Positions 9,541 through 18,020 of a DNA stretch of 53,758 bases are shown one piece after another (the stretch's first letter is position 1; each line of letters begins with the position of its first letter). The notes beneath the pieces are model-generated. The model saw nothing but the letters and a program-made list of their open reading frames with translations. It was not told the origin of the DNA and did not search any database. The translations under genes were made by a program, and so were the position numbers. Source of the DNA: an uncultured Lachnospiraceae bacterium (GTDB lineage Bacteria; Bacillota; Clostridia; Lachnospirales; Lachnospiraceae); NCBI GenBank assembly GCA_910586355.1, contig CAJUHJ010000018.1, forward strand, positions 1 to 53,758, in the 5' to 3' direction.

Positions 9541-10755
9541 ATGTTTCAGATTAATGAGAATTATCAAAAGTTACCAGGAAGTTATTTATTTAGCACGATT
9601 GCAAAAAAAGTGGCGGCGTATTCACAGGCGAATCCGGATAAGACTTTAATCCGTTTGGGAATTGGGGATGTGACGCAGCCGATTGCCCCGGCAATTATTG
9701 AAGCAATGCACAAGGCAGTTGACGAAATGGGCCATGCAGATACGTTTCATGGGTATGCGCCGGATTTAGGATATGGATTTTTAAGGAAGGCAATCGTAGA
9801 AAATGATTATAAAGCACGCGGATGTGAGATTTCGGAAGATGAAATTTTTGTATCGGACGGTGCAAAAAGCGACTCTGCAAATATTCAGGAAATTTTTGCA
9901 GTAAATAACCGTATTGCAGTTTGTGACCCGGTATATCCGGTTTATGTAGATTCGAATGTTATGGCGGGCAGGACGGGCACATACGATCCGAAAACAGAGC
10001 GGTGGAGCGATGTAATTTATATGCCGTGTACTGCGGAAAATGATTTTGTGCCGGAGTTTCCAAAAGAGGCGCCGGATATGATTTATTTATGTCTGCCAAA
10101 CAATCCAACCGGTACGACATTGACAAAGGCTAAGCTTCAGGAATGGGTGGATTATGCGAATAAAGTAGGAGCTGTGATTCTTTATGACGGAGCGTACGAA
10201 GCATATATTTCAGAAGAAGACGTCGCACATTCTATTTATGAATGTAAAGGGGCAAAAACCTGTGCAATCGAATTAAAGAGTTTTTCTAAAAATGCTGGAT
10301 TTACTGGAGTGCGTCTGGGTTATGCAGTCGTGCCCAAAGAGCTTATGTGCAACGGAGTATCTTTGCATGATATGTGGGCTAGACGCCATGGCACAAAATT
10401 TAATGGAGCTCCTTATATTGTGCAGCGTGCCGGAGAAGCTGTTTATTCTGCTGAGGGAAAAGCGCAGTTAAAGAATCAGGTAGCATATTATATGAAAAAT
10501 GCTTCTGCAATTAAGCAGGGACTCAAAGAGAATGGATATACCGTATTTGGCGGCGTCAATGCGCCGTATATTTGGTTAAAGACGCCGGATAAGATGACGT
10601 CATGGGAGTTTTTTGATTATTTACTTGAAAATGCAAATGTGGTTGGTACGCCTGGTTCTGGATTTGGCCCAAGCGGAGAAGGATATTTCAGGCTGACGGC
10701 ATTTGGAACGTATGAGAATACGCTCGCAGCATTGGAGAGAATTGCCAAACTATAA
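9541..10755 (+). CDS. dapL: LL-diaminopimelate aminotransferase
   Basis: A 404-residue class I/II PLP aminotransferase that makes LL-DAP directly from tetrahydrodipicolinate, replacing the acyl-blocked route (DapD/C/E). The N-terminus MFQINENYQKLPGSYLF, the substrate-loop segment FHGYAPDLGYGFLRKA, the PNNPTGTT motif and the PLP-lysine segment SFSKNAGFTGVRLGY are typical of DapL. An AAGGAG-type site precedes the ATG. It sits 81 bases after dapF and 21 bases before nfo. DapL is common in clostridia, chlamydiae and plants. With dapF and lysA also in the window, the aminotransferase variant is the likely lysine pathway. Confidence 0.95.
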   Translation: MFQINENYQKLPGSYLFSTIAKKVAAYSQANPDKTLIRLGIGDVTQPIAPAIIEAMHKAVDEMGHADTFHGYAPDLGYGFLRKAIVENDYKARGCEISEDEIFVSDGAKSDSANIQEIFAVNNRIAVCDPVYPVYVDSNVMAGRTGTYDPKTERWSDVIYMPCTAENDFVPEFPKEAPDMIYLCLPNNPTGTTLTKAKLQEWVDYANKVGAVILYDGAYEAYISEEDVAHSIYECKGAKTCAIELKSFSKNAGFTGVRLGYAVVPKELMCNGVSLHDMWARRHGTKFNGAPYIVQRAGEAVYSAEGKAQLKNQVAYYMKNASAIKQGLKENGYTVFGGVNAPYIWLKTPDKMTSWEFFDYLLENANVVGTPGSGFGPSGEGYFRLTAFGTYENTLAALERIAKL

Positions 10756-10776
10756 TTTCGATTACGGGAGGATGTT

Positions 10777-11613
10777 ATGCTTTATATTGGAAGTCATATT
10801 TCAGCGTCAAAAGGTTATGAAGCGATGGGAAAACAGGCGTTAAAGCTGGGAGCAAATACATTTGCATTTTTTACCAGAAATCCCAGGGGAGGAAAGGCGA
10901 AAGCAATTGATGAGGAAGACGTCAAACGGTTTCTTGCACTGGCAAAGGAACATTCCTTTGGAAAACTGGTTGCACACGCGCCTTATACGATGAATACCTG
11001 CGCGGCAAAAGAGGATATCCGCAGATTTGCAAGAGAGACAATGGCAGACGATTTGGCCCGTATGGAATTTACACCGGGCAATTACTATAATTTTCATCCG
11101 GGTTCGCATGTCGGACAAGGCAGCGATACTGGAATTGCAATGACAGCAGAGATTTTAAACGAGGTATTGAAACCGGAACAGACGACGACTGTGCTTCTTG
11201 AAACTATGTCGGGAAAAGGTTCTGAGATAGGAAGGAATTTTGAGGAGCTGAAAGAAATTTTAGACAAGGTGGAATTAAAAGAAAAAATGGGCGTATGCTT
11301 AGATACCTGTCATGTCTGGGACGGAGGATATGATATTGTAACTGATTTAGACGGCGTGCTGGCATCGTTTGAGGAAGTTGTAGGGCTTGGCTGGCTAAAA
11401 GCAATTCATATGAATGACAGTATGAATCCATTGGGAAGCCATAAAGACCGGCATGAAAAAATCGGACAAGGGCAAATTGGTATCAATGCCATGGAACAGA
11501 TTATAAATCATCCCAAGTTACAAGGTTTGCCGATTATTCTTGAGACCCCGAATGACGATGCAGGATGGGCAAAAGAGATTTCCATGTTAAGAAGCCTGCA
11601 TAAATCTGAATAA
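10777..11613 (+). CDS. nfo: Endonuclease IV (AP endonuclease)
   Basis: A 278-residue TIM-barrel enzyme that cuts the backbone 5' of abasic sites in base-excision repair. Its start, YIGSHISASKGYEAMG, is characteristic. Zinc-binding motifs are visible: FHPGSHVG, LLETMSGKG, CLDTCHVWDGGYD, and HMNDSMNPLGSHKDRHEKIG. The length matches the family. The GGGAGG site and the 21-base gap after dapL suggest readthrough from the lysine genes. An AT-only inverted repeat after the stop may give weak termination. Confidence 0.95.
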   Translation: MLYIGSHISASKGYEAMGKQALKLGANTFAFFTRNPRGGKAKAIDEEDVKRFLALAKEHSFGKLVAHAPYTMNTCAAKEDIRRFARETMADDLARMEFTPGNYYNFHPGSHVGQGSDTGIAMTAEILNEVLKPEQTTTVLLETMSGKGSEIGRNFEELKEILDKVELKEKMGVCLDTCHVWDGGYDIVTDLDGVLASFEEVVGLGWLKAIHMNDSMNPLGSHKDRHEKIGQGQIGINAMEQIINHPKLQGLPIILETPNDDAGWAKEISMLRSLHKSE

Positions 11614-11672
11614 AATTTTTTATTTTCTTAAATAAAAATACTGGATTTGTTAAAAAAGAAAAGTATTCGTTG

Positions 11673-11681
11673 TGCTATACT
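11673..11681 (+). promoter_or_regulatory. Extended -10 promoter for the TVP38-like gene
   Basis: TGC directly followed by TATACT gives the TGn extended -10 form; no good -35 is seen. The start codon at 11733 lies about 45 bases downstream of the expected start of transcription. Confidence 0.45.
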
Positions 11682-11732
11682 AAATAAGGATTGAAACACA
11701 TAAAACTGTTTTGCTTAATAAGGAGCAGCTGT

Positions 11733-12293
11733 ATGAAGTGGAAAAAATTATTGACAATAGCCTCTGTGATACTTTTTCTTTTTTTGCTTGCCGGCGTAGG
11801 AAAGGCGTATATGGACGGTAGATTTGAATCAACAGAGACATTTCAGGAATATATAAAAGGATTTGGGTTATTTGCTCCCATTGTATTAACCGTATTACAG
11901 GCGCTGCAAGTTGTTTTTCCGATACTTCCTGGATTTTTGGGCTGTGCTGCGGGTGCGGTATTATTTGGAAGTATGGGTGGATTTTGGTGCAATTATATAG
12001 GAATTTCCGTCGGTTCTATTCTTGCATTTTTATTGGCAAAAAAATATGGGGTAAAAATAATTGAAAAACTATTTTCGAAAGAACAATATGAAAAATACTC
12101 AAAAATGGCAGGAAAAAGCAAATCCTATGTACTTTTCTTGTTTCTTGGAATGGCGCTGCCGTTGTTTCCAGATGATTTCTTCTGTTATTTTTCAGGCCTG
12201 ACGAAAATGCAGGTCAAAAAGTTTGCAGCTATTATTATTGTTGGAAAGCCATGGTGCATTTTAGCATACAGTCTGGCGTTTGCAGCGATTTAA
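11733..12293 (+). CDS. TVP38/TMEM64 (DedA-like, SNARE-associated) membrane protein
   Basis: A 186-residue integral membrane protein. The ATG at 11733 is preferred over an upstream TTG because AAGGAG lies 7 bases before it and a hydrophobic N-terminal segment follows. The central region holds the family signature: re-entrant hydrophobic stretches around VFPILPGFLGCAAGAVLFG, GISVGSILAFLLAKKYG and GMALPLFPDDFFCYFSGLT. Relatives of this fold act as lipid scramblases or small-solute transporters, but no function is assigned for this branch. It is probably monocistronic and ends at a convergent hairpin. Confidence 0.8.
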   Translation: MKWKKLLTIASVILFLFLLAGVGKAYMDGRFESTETFQEYIKGFGLFAPIVLTVLQALQVVFPILPGFLGCAAGAVLFGSMGGFWCNYIGISVGSILAFLLAKKYGVKIIEKLFSKEQYEKYSKMAGKSKSYVLFLFLGMALPLFPDDFFCYFSGLTKMQVKKFAAIIIVGKPWCILAYSLAFAAI

Positions 12294-12297
12294 TAGA

Positions 12298-12339
12298 ATC
12301 ACAACCCGTCGGCGTCTGTTTTTTGCAGCGGGTTGTGAT
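12298..12339. terminator. Convergent hairpin, likely bidirectional terminator
   Basis: ATCACAACCCG (12298-12308) pairs perfectly with CGGGTTGTGAT (12329-12339), an 11-bp stem between two convergent genes. Neither side has a long T run, so efficiency is uncertain. Confidence 0.55.
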
Positions 12340-12348
12340 CCCCCTTGT

Positions 12349-14166
12349 TTAGTTTGTTGGAATTTTTAGTGTCTGGCCGATACGCAGCAGGTCGCTTGTT
12401 AATCCATTTAGGCTTTTTAGCGTGTCTACCGTGGTATTGTATCTTCTGGCGATGGACCAAAGCGTATCTCCGGATTTTACTGTATATTCGATATAAGGCG
12501 TTGTCTGTGCAGTTGGAATTTTTAATATCTGGCCGATGCGCAGTAAGTCGCTTGTCAAACCATTTAAACTTTTTAGTATATCTACTGTGGTATTGTATCT
12601 TCTGGCAATCGCCCAAAGCGTATCTCCCGGCTGGACGATATATTCTGTTATGTTGGAATCAGGTCCAAATGACGGAATATTCTGTTCAATTCCCTGATAA
12701 ACTTCATAGAGAGATTTCCATGTAAGCGAGCCTGCAATCCCATCTGGATTTAATCGCATAAGACGCTGAAATGCTAAAACTGCCTGAGCCGTTTGGACGC
12801 CGAATATACCGTCTTGTGTAAGCGGAGGAATAGAAGGATAGTATTCCGAAATCACATCCAGTAAATATTGTAACAGTATGACGTCCTGTCCCCTTGAACC
12901 TTGTTTGAGAATAGAATTGGGAGGTACGGTTCCAATTCCAAGAGTTTCACCTTCGCTGTTTAATTCGGCGAGCCTTGTTACAGCAGTATAGAGACTGGAT
13001 ATTTTATACCAGGTACTTTTTCCTACAATTCCATCAGAAACCAAATTAAAAACAGACTGAAATTTTTTGACTGCGGCAGTGGTAGTATTTCCAAACACTC
13101 CGGTTTCGTCTGTAATCACTGGTATCGCGGGATAATTTTTTCGTATTCTGTTCAAATAGGTCTGAATCGTCTGGACATTTAGTCCGCGGCTGCCTTGCTT
13201 TAATGCGCTTCCAGGGTAAGAAGAGAGCTGTCCTGTGATGATGTCAGTTTCTGCAATTTCAATATCTTTTGGGTAATAGGAACGAAGAATCTGCAGTGCA
13301 GATAATCCCTGGTTTGCCAGTGAAACAGTTCCCCATTGACTCAATCCCTGGCAAGTGCTGGTAGTTCCGTTACAAAAAGATGTAAAATAGGGATTATTCT
13401 GCCCTTTTCTGCGGACATATTCATTAAAAATTTCATCTACAATTTTACTGATAGAATCGTAAATTGGACGACCATAGACAAAATACTGATCATAAGCTGT
13501 GCTGTTTGTAATATCGAAGTTGTAGCCGCGGCTTTTGTACCATTCTGTATAGACGCGGTTTAATGCAAATGTGATAATTGCATAAATGTTCGCCCGAAGG
13601 GCGGAATCGGGCCAGGTTGGATAGATTTCACTGCTTGCAACATTTTTTATATAGTCAGGAAATGATACCTGAACGTTTGAAGCAGAGGAATTGGGGGAAC
13701 CAAGGTGTACGGTAATGGGATTTGGAATTACTACCTGCCGTAATACATAGGTTTCTCTTGACGGGCTTTTCGGATTGCGCGGCGTCTGCATTGCGACGGC
13801 AGGTTCGCCAACAGATATTTCAATTTGAGATGCGTTTCGTTCCTTGTCCTCTAATGGTATCAGCGTAAGAGGGGAAACTGCAGTTTCCCCATCAAAAATA
13901 GGGATGTCTGAGACAAAAAGAGAGTGAAATCCGTCTGCTTGTGTGCGTACATTGTAGCTGATATAGGGAAGTCCCGTATAATAGGGGTTTTGTGAAAAAT
14001 CTTTACTGAGTGTTTCCAATGGGATTTTTTGCGTTTCTCCATTTTCATCTGTTGTCAGTTCGTATAACAGATTGTTCAGTGGGTCATAAATTTGAATTCG
14101 AACACCGTTTAGTGGGACGGCATCATGCGCGGTACGTGCTTGAAGAATGAGATAGCCGATTGCCAT
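12349..14166 (-). CDS. SpoIID-like protein with two peptidoglycan-binding and two LysM domains
   Basis: A 605-residue protein. An N-terminal transthyretin-like fold (about 1-110) is followed by a SpoIID/LytB-like region (about 150-310). That region keeps the family's shape, with IKNVASSEIYPTWPDSALRA early and CQGLSQWGTVSLANQG plus ILRSYYP late. Two PG_binding_1 domains (about 320-390 and 420-490, each opening with KQGSRG) and two LysM repeats (about 508-552 and 560-604) complete it. SpoIID remodels peptidoglycan during engulfment, and LysM and PG-binding modules hold proteins to the wall or spore cortex. No signal peptide is visible, as for some spore-associated proteins. The hydrolase role is inferred; whether the expected active-site residue is kept was not resolved by eye. 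Confidence 0.75.
   Translation of the reverse strand: MAIGYLILQARTAHDAVPLNGVRIQIYDPLNNLLYELTTDENGETQKIPLETLSKDFSQNPYYTGLPYISYNVRTQADGFHSLFVSDIPIFDGETAVSPLTLIPLEDKERNASQIEISVGEPAVAMQTPRNPKSPSRETYVLRQVVIPNPITVHLGSPNSSASNVQVSFPDYIKNVASSEIYPTWPDSALRANIYAIITFALNRVYTEWYKSRGYNFDITNSTAYDQYFVYGRPIYDSISKIVDEIFNEYVRRKGQNNPYFTSFCNGTTSTCQGLSQWGTVSLANQGLSALQILRSYYPKDIEIAETDIITGQLSSYPGSALKQGSRGLNVQTIQTYLNRIRKNYPAIPVITDETGVFGNTTTAAVKKFQSVFNLVSDGIVGKSTWYKISSLYTAVTRLAELNSEGETLGIGTVPPNSILKQGSRGQDVILLQYLLDVISEYYPSIPPLTQDGIFGVQTAQAVLAFQRLMRLNPDGIAGSLTWKSLYEVYQGIEQNIPSFGPDSNITEYIVQPGDTLWAIARRYNTTVDILKSLNGLTSDLLRIGQILKIPTAQTTPYIEYTVKSGDTLWSIARRYNTTVDTLKSLNGLTSDLLRIGQTLKIPTN
12359..12670 (-). repeat. Tandem LysM coding repeat, 156-bp unit
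   Basis: The two LysM-coding segments start 156 bases apart (12359 and 12515) and are nearly identical over most of their length, including the TLWSIARRYNTTVD / TLWAIARRYNTTVD region. Such close nucleotide identity points to a recent tandem duplication or ongoing homogenisation within the gene. Confidence 0.7.
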
Positions 14167-14252
14167 AATAGAAGTGTCTCCTTTTTTCCATCCTTATAAT
14201 TTATGAGAAAAATAAAAAATAGTTACTGGGGCGTTTGGCGGCGGAAAAAGTA

Positions 14253-14290
14253 AAAAAAAGAGGCCTTGCATTGCTGCAGGCTCTCTTTTT
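14253..14290. terminator. Bidirectional intrinsic terminator
   Basis: A-rich and T-rich arms (14253-14270 and 14275-14290) form a stem of about 15 bp with two single-base bulges and a TTGC loop. The A run on the left and T run on the right let it end transcription in either direction. It lies directly after the BlaR1-like gene and upstream of the SpoIID-like gene, so these two are separate units. Confidence 0.7.
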
Positions 14291-14312
14291 CCATTGGCTG
14301 TGTGACAGAGAA

Positions 14313-16019
14313 TTAATTTTCAATTCCGGTGACGTACCAGATGCCGTCAAGCAGCTGTTCCATTCGAAAAACAACGAATCCGTCATCCCAGCTATATGTG
14401 ACTTTTTGAACATGTTGTTTGTCGTCTTTTTGGATGTCTGTTACTTTGCCGTCTGTGAGGTGAAAGCGTTCCGTCAGTATATCTTCCGGTTTTGAATTGG
14501 CTCGATTGTAGTAGAATAATTCGGATGTTTCTTCCGGGTGTGCTTCTAACCAGTCAAGTTCTATTTTTGCGTCAATGAAGAATGTGTAGTATTCATAATT
14601 CCGGTCGAATTCATCGCGTGATGCGATTTCGTTCTTAATGTTTTCCGTCCATTCTTTGATTTCATAGCCGTCGTTTGTGTTATTTAATGTGAGATAACCT
14701 TCCCAAATATCCGAGTAGTGGTATGCTTCATATTCTGGTGGCGGCGGATATTCGGGACGCCTCATTTGATAGTGGTATCCGGTTGCGGTTTTTTCTATCA
14801 CAGGCGGATCGGTAGGAACAAATGGGTTCATCCGTCTGTGTTTGTTTGGTTCGTGAAGCGAAATGCCAAAAGTGGTGGAATAATGGTCGGCTTCGTTCTT
14901 TAGGTCGGCAGAGAGCATAGCATAGATGTCTTCTGCCTGAGCGTTTATCAGATGATCGACAAAGGTTTGTACAAAAACCATTTCGCTGCTGTCGGCAGTT
15001 TGAGCCTCAGTTTCCGGCGTCTGCACTACGGGTTCCGGAGTTTTTTGCGGATTCCCCATACATCCGTAGATGGTAACAAAAATTAACAAAATAGCGGCGA
15101 CTGCGGAACCAAATTTTATAGGACGGTAATTTAAAATATTTTTAATGCGTGTTTTGGTATTTCCTTCGCTGAAAGCAAGCGGTATTCCGGAAGAAATTCG
15201 GTTCGGCGTTGCTAAATCCAGTAACAGCGAGCTGTAATCAGCACGAATTTGTGAACCAAGATTGATTAATACCTGTTCGTCGCAAGATAATTCCATGTCT
15301 TTGTTTAAGAACCAAAAACTAACCCACATCAGGGGATTGAACCAGTGCAGCGATAAAATCAGCCATGCCGCTATTTTGATTTTATGGTCGTGGCGGCGGA
15401 TATGCACCGATTCATGTTCTAAAATCAAGCGTTTTCTATCGGCTGTAAGGCCTTTTGGCAGATAAATAACTGGACGGAAAAATCCCAGAATAAATGCCGT
15501 TTTGATTTGGTCGGACTCGTATACGCGGCAGTTTAAAGGTATGTGCCTGGCAGGAGCCAAGGTGGAATATTTTACTGTTTTGCGCAGTTTACGTATGGAG
15601 CGTAAACTGTATAACAGCATGACAGCTATTCCGGTAAACCACAAAATAGCTGTTAATACCCATAAATCAGGCATTTGTGATACAGGTGCAGCCGCCGGGG
15701 TCGTCTGTGCCGTGGAAATGGGTAATACAGTGTTTGGCAAAGCCGTTCCGGTAATCGGCGTAAATGCAGGTTCCGCTGCTGTATAAGACACAAGCGCTTC
15801 GGAATTTTGCGGGGTAAAAATATGTTTCAGCATATTCCACAGACTGTAAGCGGAAGAATACGATATAGGTAAAACAGCCCGGATAAAAACGAATATCCAT
15901 AAGATATACGTATAAACTTTTGGCGCTTTTCTCAAACAAAAGCGGATACCTAAAATAATGAGCGCCATTATGGACGTAACGAAACTAAGTTTCAATAAAA
16001 TCATAATGCCATATTCCAT
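14313..16019 (-). CDS. BlaR1-like M56 sensor metalloprotease
   Basis: A 568-residue membrane protease. The ATG at 16019 is preferred over a TTG six bases upstream, because AAGGAGGG sits 7 bases before it but only 1 base before the TTG. N-terminal membrane helices (about 5-50 and 115-140) lead to an M56 domain with HESVH at 202-206 and a likely third ligand Glu243 in DMELSCDEQ. A further helix lies near 300-325. The extracellular C-terminal part (about 340-568) does not show the penicillin-binding motifs of true BlaR1/MecR1, so the signal is probably not a beta-lactam. By analogy it cleaves the neighbouring BlaI-like repressor on sensing its ligand. It lies 13 bases after blaI, with its ribosome site overlapping the blaI stop codon. 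Confidence 0.85.
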   Translation of the reverse strand: MEYGIMILLKLSFVTSIMALIILGIRFCLRKAPKVYTYILWIFVFIRAVLPISYSSAYSLWNMLKHIFTPQNSEALVSYTAAEPAFTPITGTALPNTVLPISTAQTTPAAAPVSQMPDLWVLTAILWFTGIAVMLLYSLRSIRKLRKTVKYSTLAPARHIPLNCRVYESDQIKTAFILGFFRPVIYLPKGLTADRKRLILEHESVHIRRHDHKIKIAAWLILSLHWFNPLMWVSFWFLNKDMELSCDEQVLINLGSQIRADYSSLLLDLATPNRISSGIPLAFSEGNTKTRIKNILNYRPIKFGSAVAAILLIFVTIYGCMGNPQKTPEPVVQTPETEAQTADSSEMVFVQTFVDHLINAQAEDIYAMLSADLKNEADHYSTTFGISLHEPNKHRRMNPFVPTDPPVIEKTATGYHYQMRRPEYPPPPEYEAYHYSDIWEGYLTLNNTNDGYEIKEWTENIKNEIASRDEFDRNYEYYTFFIDAKIELDWLEAHPEETSELFYYNRANSKPEDILTERFHLTDGKVTDIQKDDKQHVQKVTYSWDDGFVVFRMEQLLDGIWYVTGIEN

Positions 16020-16032
16020 AAGCAATCCCTCC

Positions 16033-16395
16033 TTATTTTTTATTTCGATAGTCGTCGATTAACTTCTGCAGTTCATTTGCATCGGATTCAGTCAGTGTTT
16101 CACTGCCAAGAAAGGCCGCTACAAATTTTGGCAGGGAAGAGTTAAATCGATTGTTGATAAGTTCTCTGCTGTCGTATTGCTCAATATCTTCTTTTTTGAT
16201 AATAGATGTAACGATGGAATTTTTATTTGACAGCAGTCCCCGTTCGCATAGTTTCCGAAGCATTGTATAGGTAGTGGATTTTTTCCAGCCAAGCCGCGGC
16301 AGGCATGCTTTGTGGAGATCGGTAGATGTTACAGGTTCTAATTCCCATACAAGCTCCATCAGATGATATTCTCCATCACAAAGTTTATAGTTCAT
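16033..16395 (-). CDS. BlaI/MecI-family transcriptional repressor
   Basis: A 120-residue winged-helix repressor. Family features are LMELVWELEPVTSTDLHKA, the recognition region LGWKKSTTYTMLRKLCERG and a C-terminal dimerisation helix ending FVAAFLGSETLTESDANELQ. AAGGAGG lies 8 bases before the ATG. Family members bind as dimers near their own promoter and are released when the partner M56 protease cuts them. Two dyads between its promoter and start codon are the expected operators. No beta-lactamase gene is in the window. Confidence 0.9.
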   Translation of the reverse strand: MNYKLCDGEYHLMELVWELEPVTSTDLHKACLPRLGWKKSTTYTMLRKLCERGLLSNKNSIVTSIIKKEDIEQYDSRELINNRFNSSLPKFVAAFLGSETLTESDANELQKLIDDYRNKK

Positions 16396-16411
16396 TTACG
16401 TATCCTCCTTT

Positions 16412-16447
16412 GGTTTATAATAATAGACCGGTTTATTTGTATAAACC
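16412..16447. promoter_or_regulatory. Two abutting 18-bp operators for the BlaI-like repressor
   Basis: GGTTTAT, 4 bases, ATAAACC (16430-16447) is a perfect 7-4-7 dyad. Directly next to it, GGTTTAT, 4 bases, ATAGACC (16412-16429) is the same element with one changed base. They overlap the -10 box and the transcription start of the leftward promoter, as expected for steric repression. Confidence 0.7.
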
Positions 16448-16473
16448 ATAACATGATACTGTAAAAATGTCAA
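16445..16473 (-). promoter_or_regulatory. Promoter of the blaI-blaR1-like operon
   Basis: On the minus strand, a perfect TTGACA (16473-16468) is followed 17 bases later by TATGGT (16450-16445), with TGT just before it giving an extended -10. The operators begin at the -10. Confidence 0.65.
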
Positions 16474-16482
16474 GAAAAAATA

Positions 16483-17826
16483 TTAAGTAAAAATGCGTCG
16501 TAAAACAAACAGCGCGGCAGCGGCTAAAAATATTTCTGCTGCTAATTGCGCGTATGCAAGCCCATACAATGGGAATATACGGTTTAAAAGATAAAGAGCC
16601 GGGATTTCTAAAATAATTTTTCGCATAATTGCAAAAATAAAGGCTTCTTTTCCTTTTCCAATTGCCTGGAAAATACCGACTGCAAGAAAATCAATACAAA
16701 GGAAGGGTAAGCTTAAGCAAAAACCGCGTAAAAATTTTGTGCCGTAGGAGATGATAAGGTCGTTTTTCATAAAAGTTTCGATGAATGTTTGGGCAAAGAG
16801 AAAATATAAAGTTGTAATTATAAGCATAAATGAAAGCATTGCTTTTAGAGCAAACAGTCCGGTTTCTTTCATGCGTTTTTGGTTCCCGGAAGAATAGCTG
16901 TAACTGATAAGCGGCATAATGCCCTGGGAAAGGCCAAGCGCAATATAAAGCGGAACCATATTGATTTTTTGTGATATTCCCATGGCGGCTACTGCATCGG
17001 CGCTGTATGATGATGTAAAATTATTTAAAATTGTCATTCCTGTAACGTTCAGCAAATTTTGGACAGCTGCCGGAATACCAACGGCACATACCCCAATCAG
17101 TATAGTTTTGCCGGGATAAAATTTTTTGGGGTGAATACAGACGAAGGTACTGTTTCGTTTTACCAAAAGGTAGATAAAAAAATAAAGGCAGGCAATACAG
17201 TTGGAAAGAAACGTGGCGAGGCCTGCGCCTTCGGCCCCCATATGAAATCCCCATGGAAGAATAAAAATCGGGTCTAATATGATATTGAGCAGACATCCGC
17301 TCATAGTTCCAATGCTTGCATGAAGGGCAGCGCCTTCTGCCCGTAAAAGGTAAGCTAATACAACGTTTAAAATTGCAGGGGCAGCGCCGAAATTGACGGT
17401 CCATTTCATGTAGGAAGCAGTTACTTTTGCAGTCATAGAATCTGCACCAAGCAAGTTTAAAAGCGGCATCTGGAATATTGTACAGGAAAGGGAAAAAATA
17501 ATTCCAAATAATAAGGCGCAGTAGAAACCAAAGGCGGAGCTTTTGCTTACGGTTTCATAATCTTTTTTTCCAAGGGCGCGGCTCATCATGCTGGAACTTC
17601 CGACGCCGAATAAGTTGTTGACAGCATTAAACGCCAATAGAACAGGAGCTGCAAGTGTGACGGCGGCATTTTCTATGGGATCGTTTATGATACCGACAAA
17701 ATAAGTGTCAGCCAGGTTATAAATTACCATTACCAACGAACTAAGAATCGTTGGGATGGCCAGTTTGGCAACGGCCTTTGGGACGGGAGTATTTTCAAAT
17801 AAGTATATTTTTTGTTCATTTTCCAT
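16483..17826 (-). CDS. MATE-family multidrug/cation antiporter
   Basis: A 447-residue protein with about 12 predicted membrane helices in two related halves, of the NorM/DinF-like MATE type that exports organic cations or metabolites using an ion gradient. The N-terminal half shows LAIPTILSSLVMVIYNLADTY and GVGSSSMMSRALG; the second half has the equivalent GISQKINMVPLYIALGLSQG. AGAGGTG precedes the ATG. It lies upstream of the blaI promoter on the same strand and is therefore a separate unit. The substrate is unknown. Confidence 0.9.
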   Translation of the reverse strand: MENEQKIYLFENTPVPKAVAKLAIPTILSSLVMVIYNLADTYFVGIINDPIENAAVTLAAPVLLAFNAVNNLFGVGSSSMMSRALGKKDYETVSKSSAFGFYCALLFGIIFSLSCTIFQMPLLNLLGADSMTAKVTASYMKWTVNFGAAPAILNVVLAYLLRAEGAALHASIGTMSGCLLNIILDPIFILPWGFHMGAEGAGLATFLSNCIACLYFFIYLLVKRNSTFVCIHPKKFYPGKTILIGVCAVGIPAAVQNLLNVTGMTILNNFTSSYSADAVAAMGISQKINMVPLYIALGLSQGIMPLISYSYSSGNQKRMKETGLFALKAMLSFMLIITTLYFLFAQTFIETFMKNDLIISYGTKFLRGFCLSLPFLCIDFLAVGIFQAIGKGKEAFIFAIMRKIILEIPALYLLNRIFPLYGLAYAQLAAEIFLAAAALFVLRRIFT

Positions 17827-17905
17827 GTGAAAGCACCTCTGATTATTTCAAAATTTTGTAATGTCTATCATAGCACTTTTTCAAGATAAAGAAAAGCATA
17901 TAGGG

Positions 17906-17960
17906 TTTACAAAACATTTACATCCGTCATATAGTGTTTTTGATTCTAATTTATTATAAT
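17906..17960 (+). promoter_or_regulatory. Direct-repeat box and promoter of the two-component operon
   Basis: TTTACA at 17906 and again at 17917 form an 11-bp-phased direct repeat, the usual geometry for OmpR-family regulators. A TATAAT at 17955-17960 starts 38 bases after the second repeat; an alternative TATAGT lies at 17930-17935. The same repeat recurs at 20864-20880 before the ABC operon. Confidence 0.5.
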
Positions 17961-18020
17961 AATGATACATGGGTTCTGAAAAGGATATATTTGGTAAAAT
18001 ATATAGTTATGGAGATTTGT

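Noticed and set aside
11614..11732. T-box or amino acid riboswitch near the lysine genes
   Set aside because: No T-box sequence or lysine-riboswitch core was seen here or before dapF, dapL or lysA.
14313..16395. Beta-lactam resistance locus
   Set aside because: The repressor and protease resemble BlaI/BlaR1, but the sensor lacks PBP motifs and no beta-lactamase or PBP gene is adjacent.
17934..18020. N-terminal extension of the response regulator
   Set aside because: The upstream start has no ribosome site and overlaps the promoter elements; the receiver domain begins at 18021.
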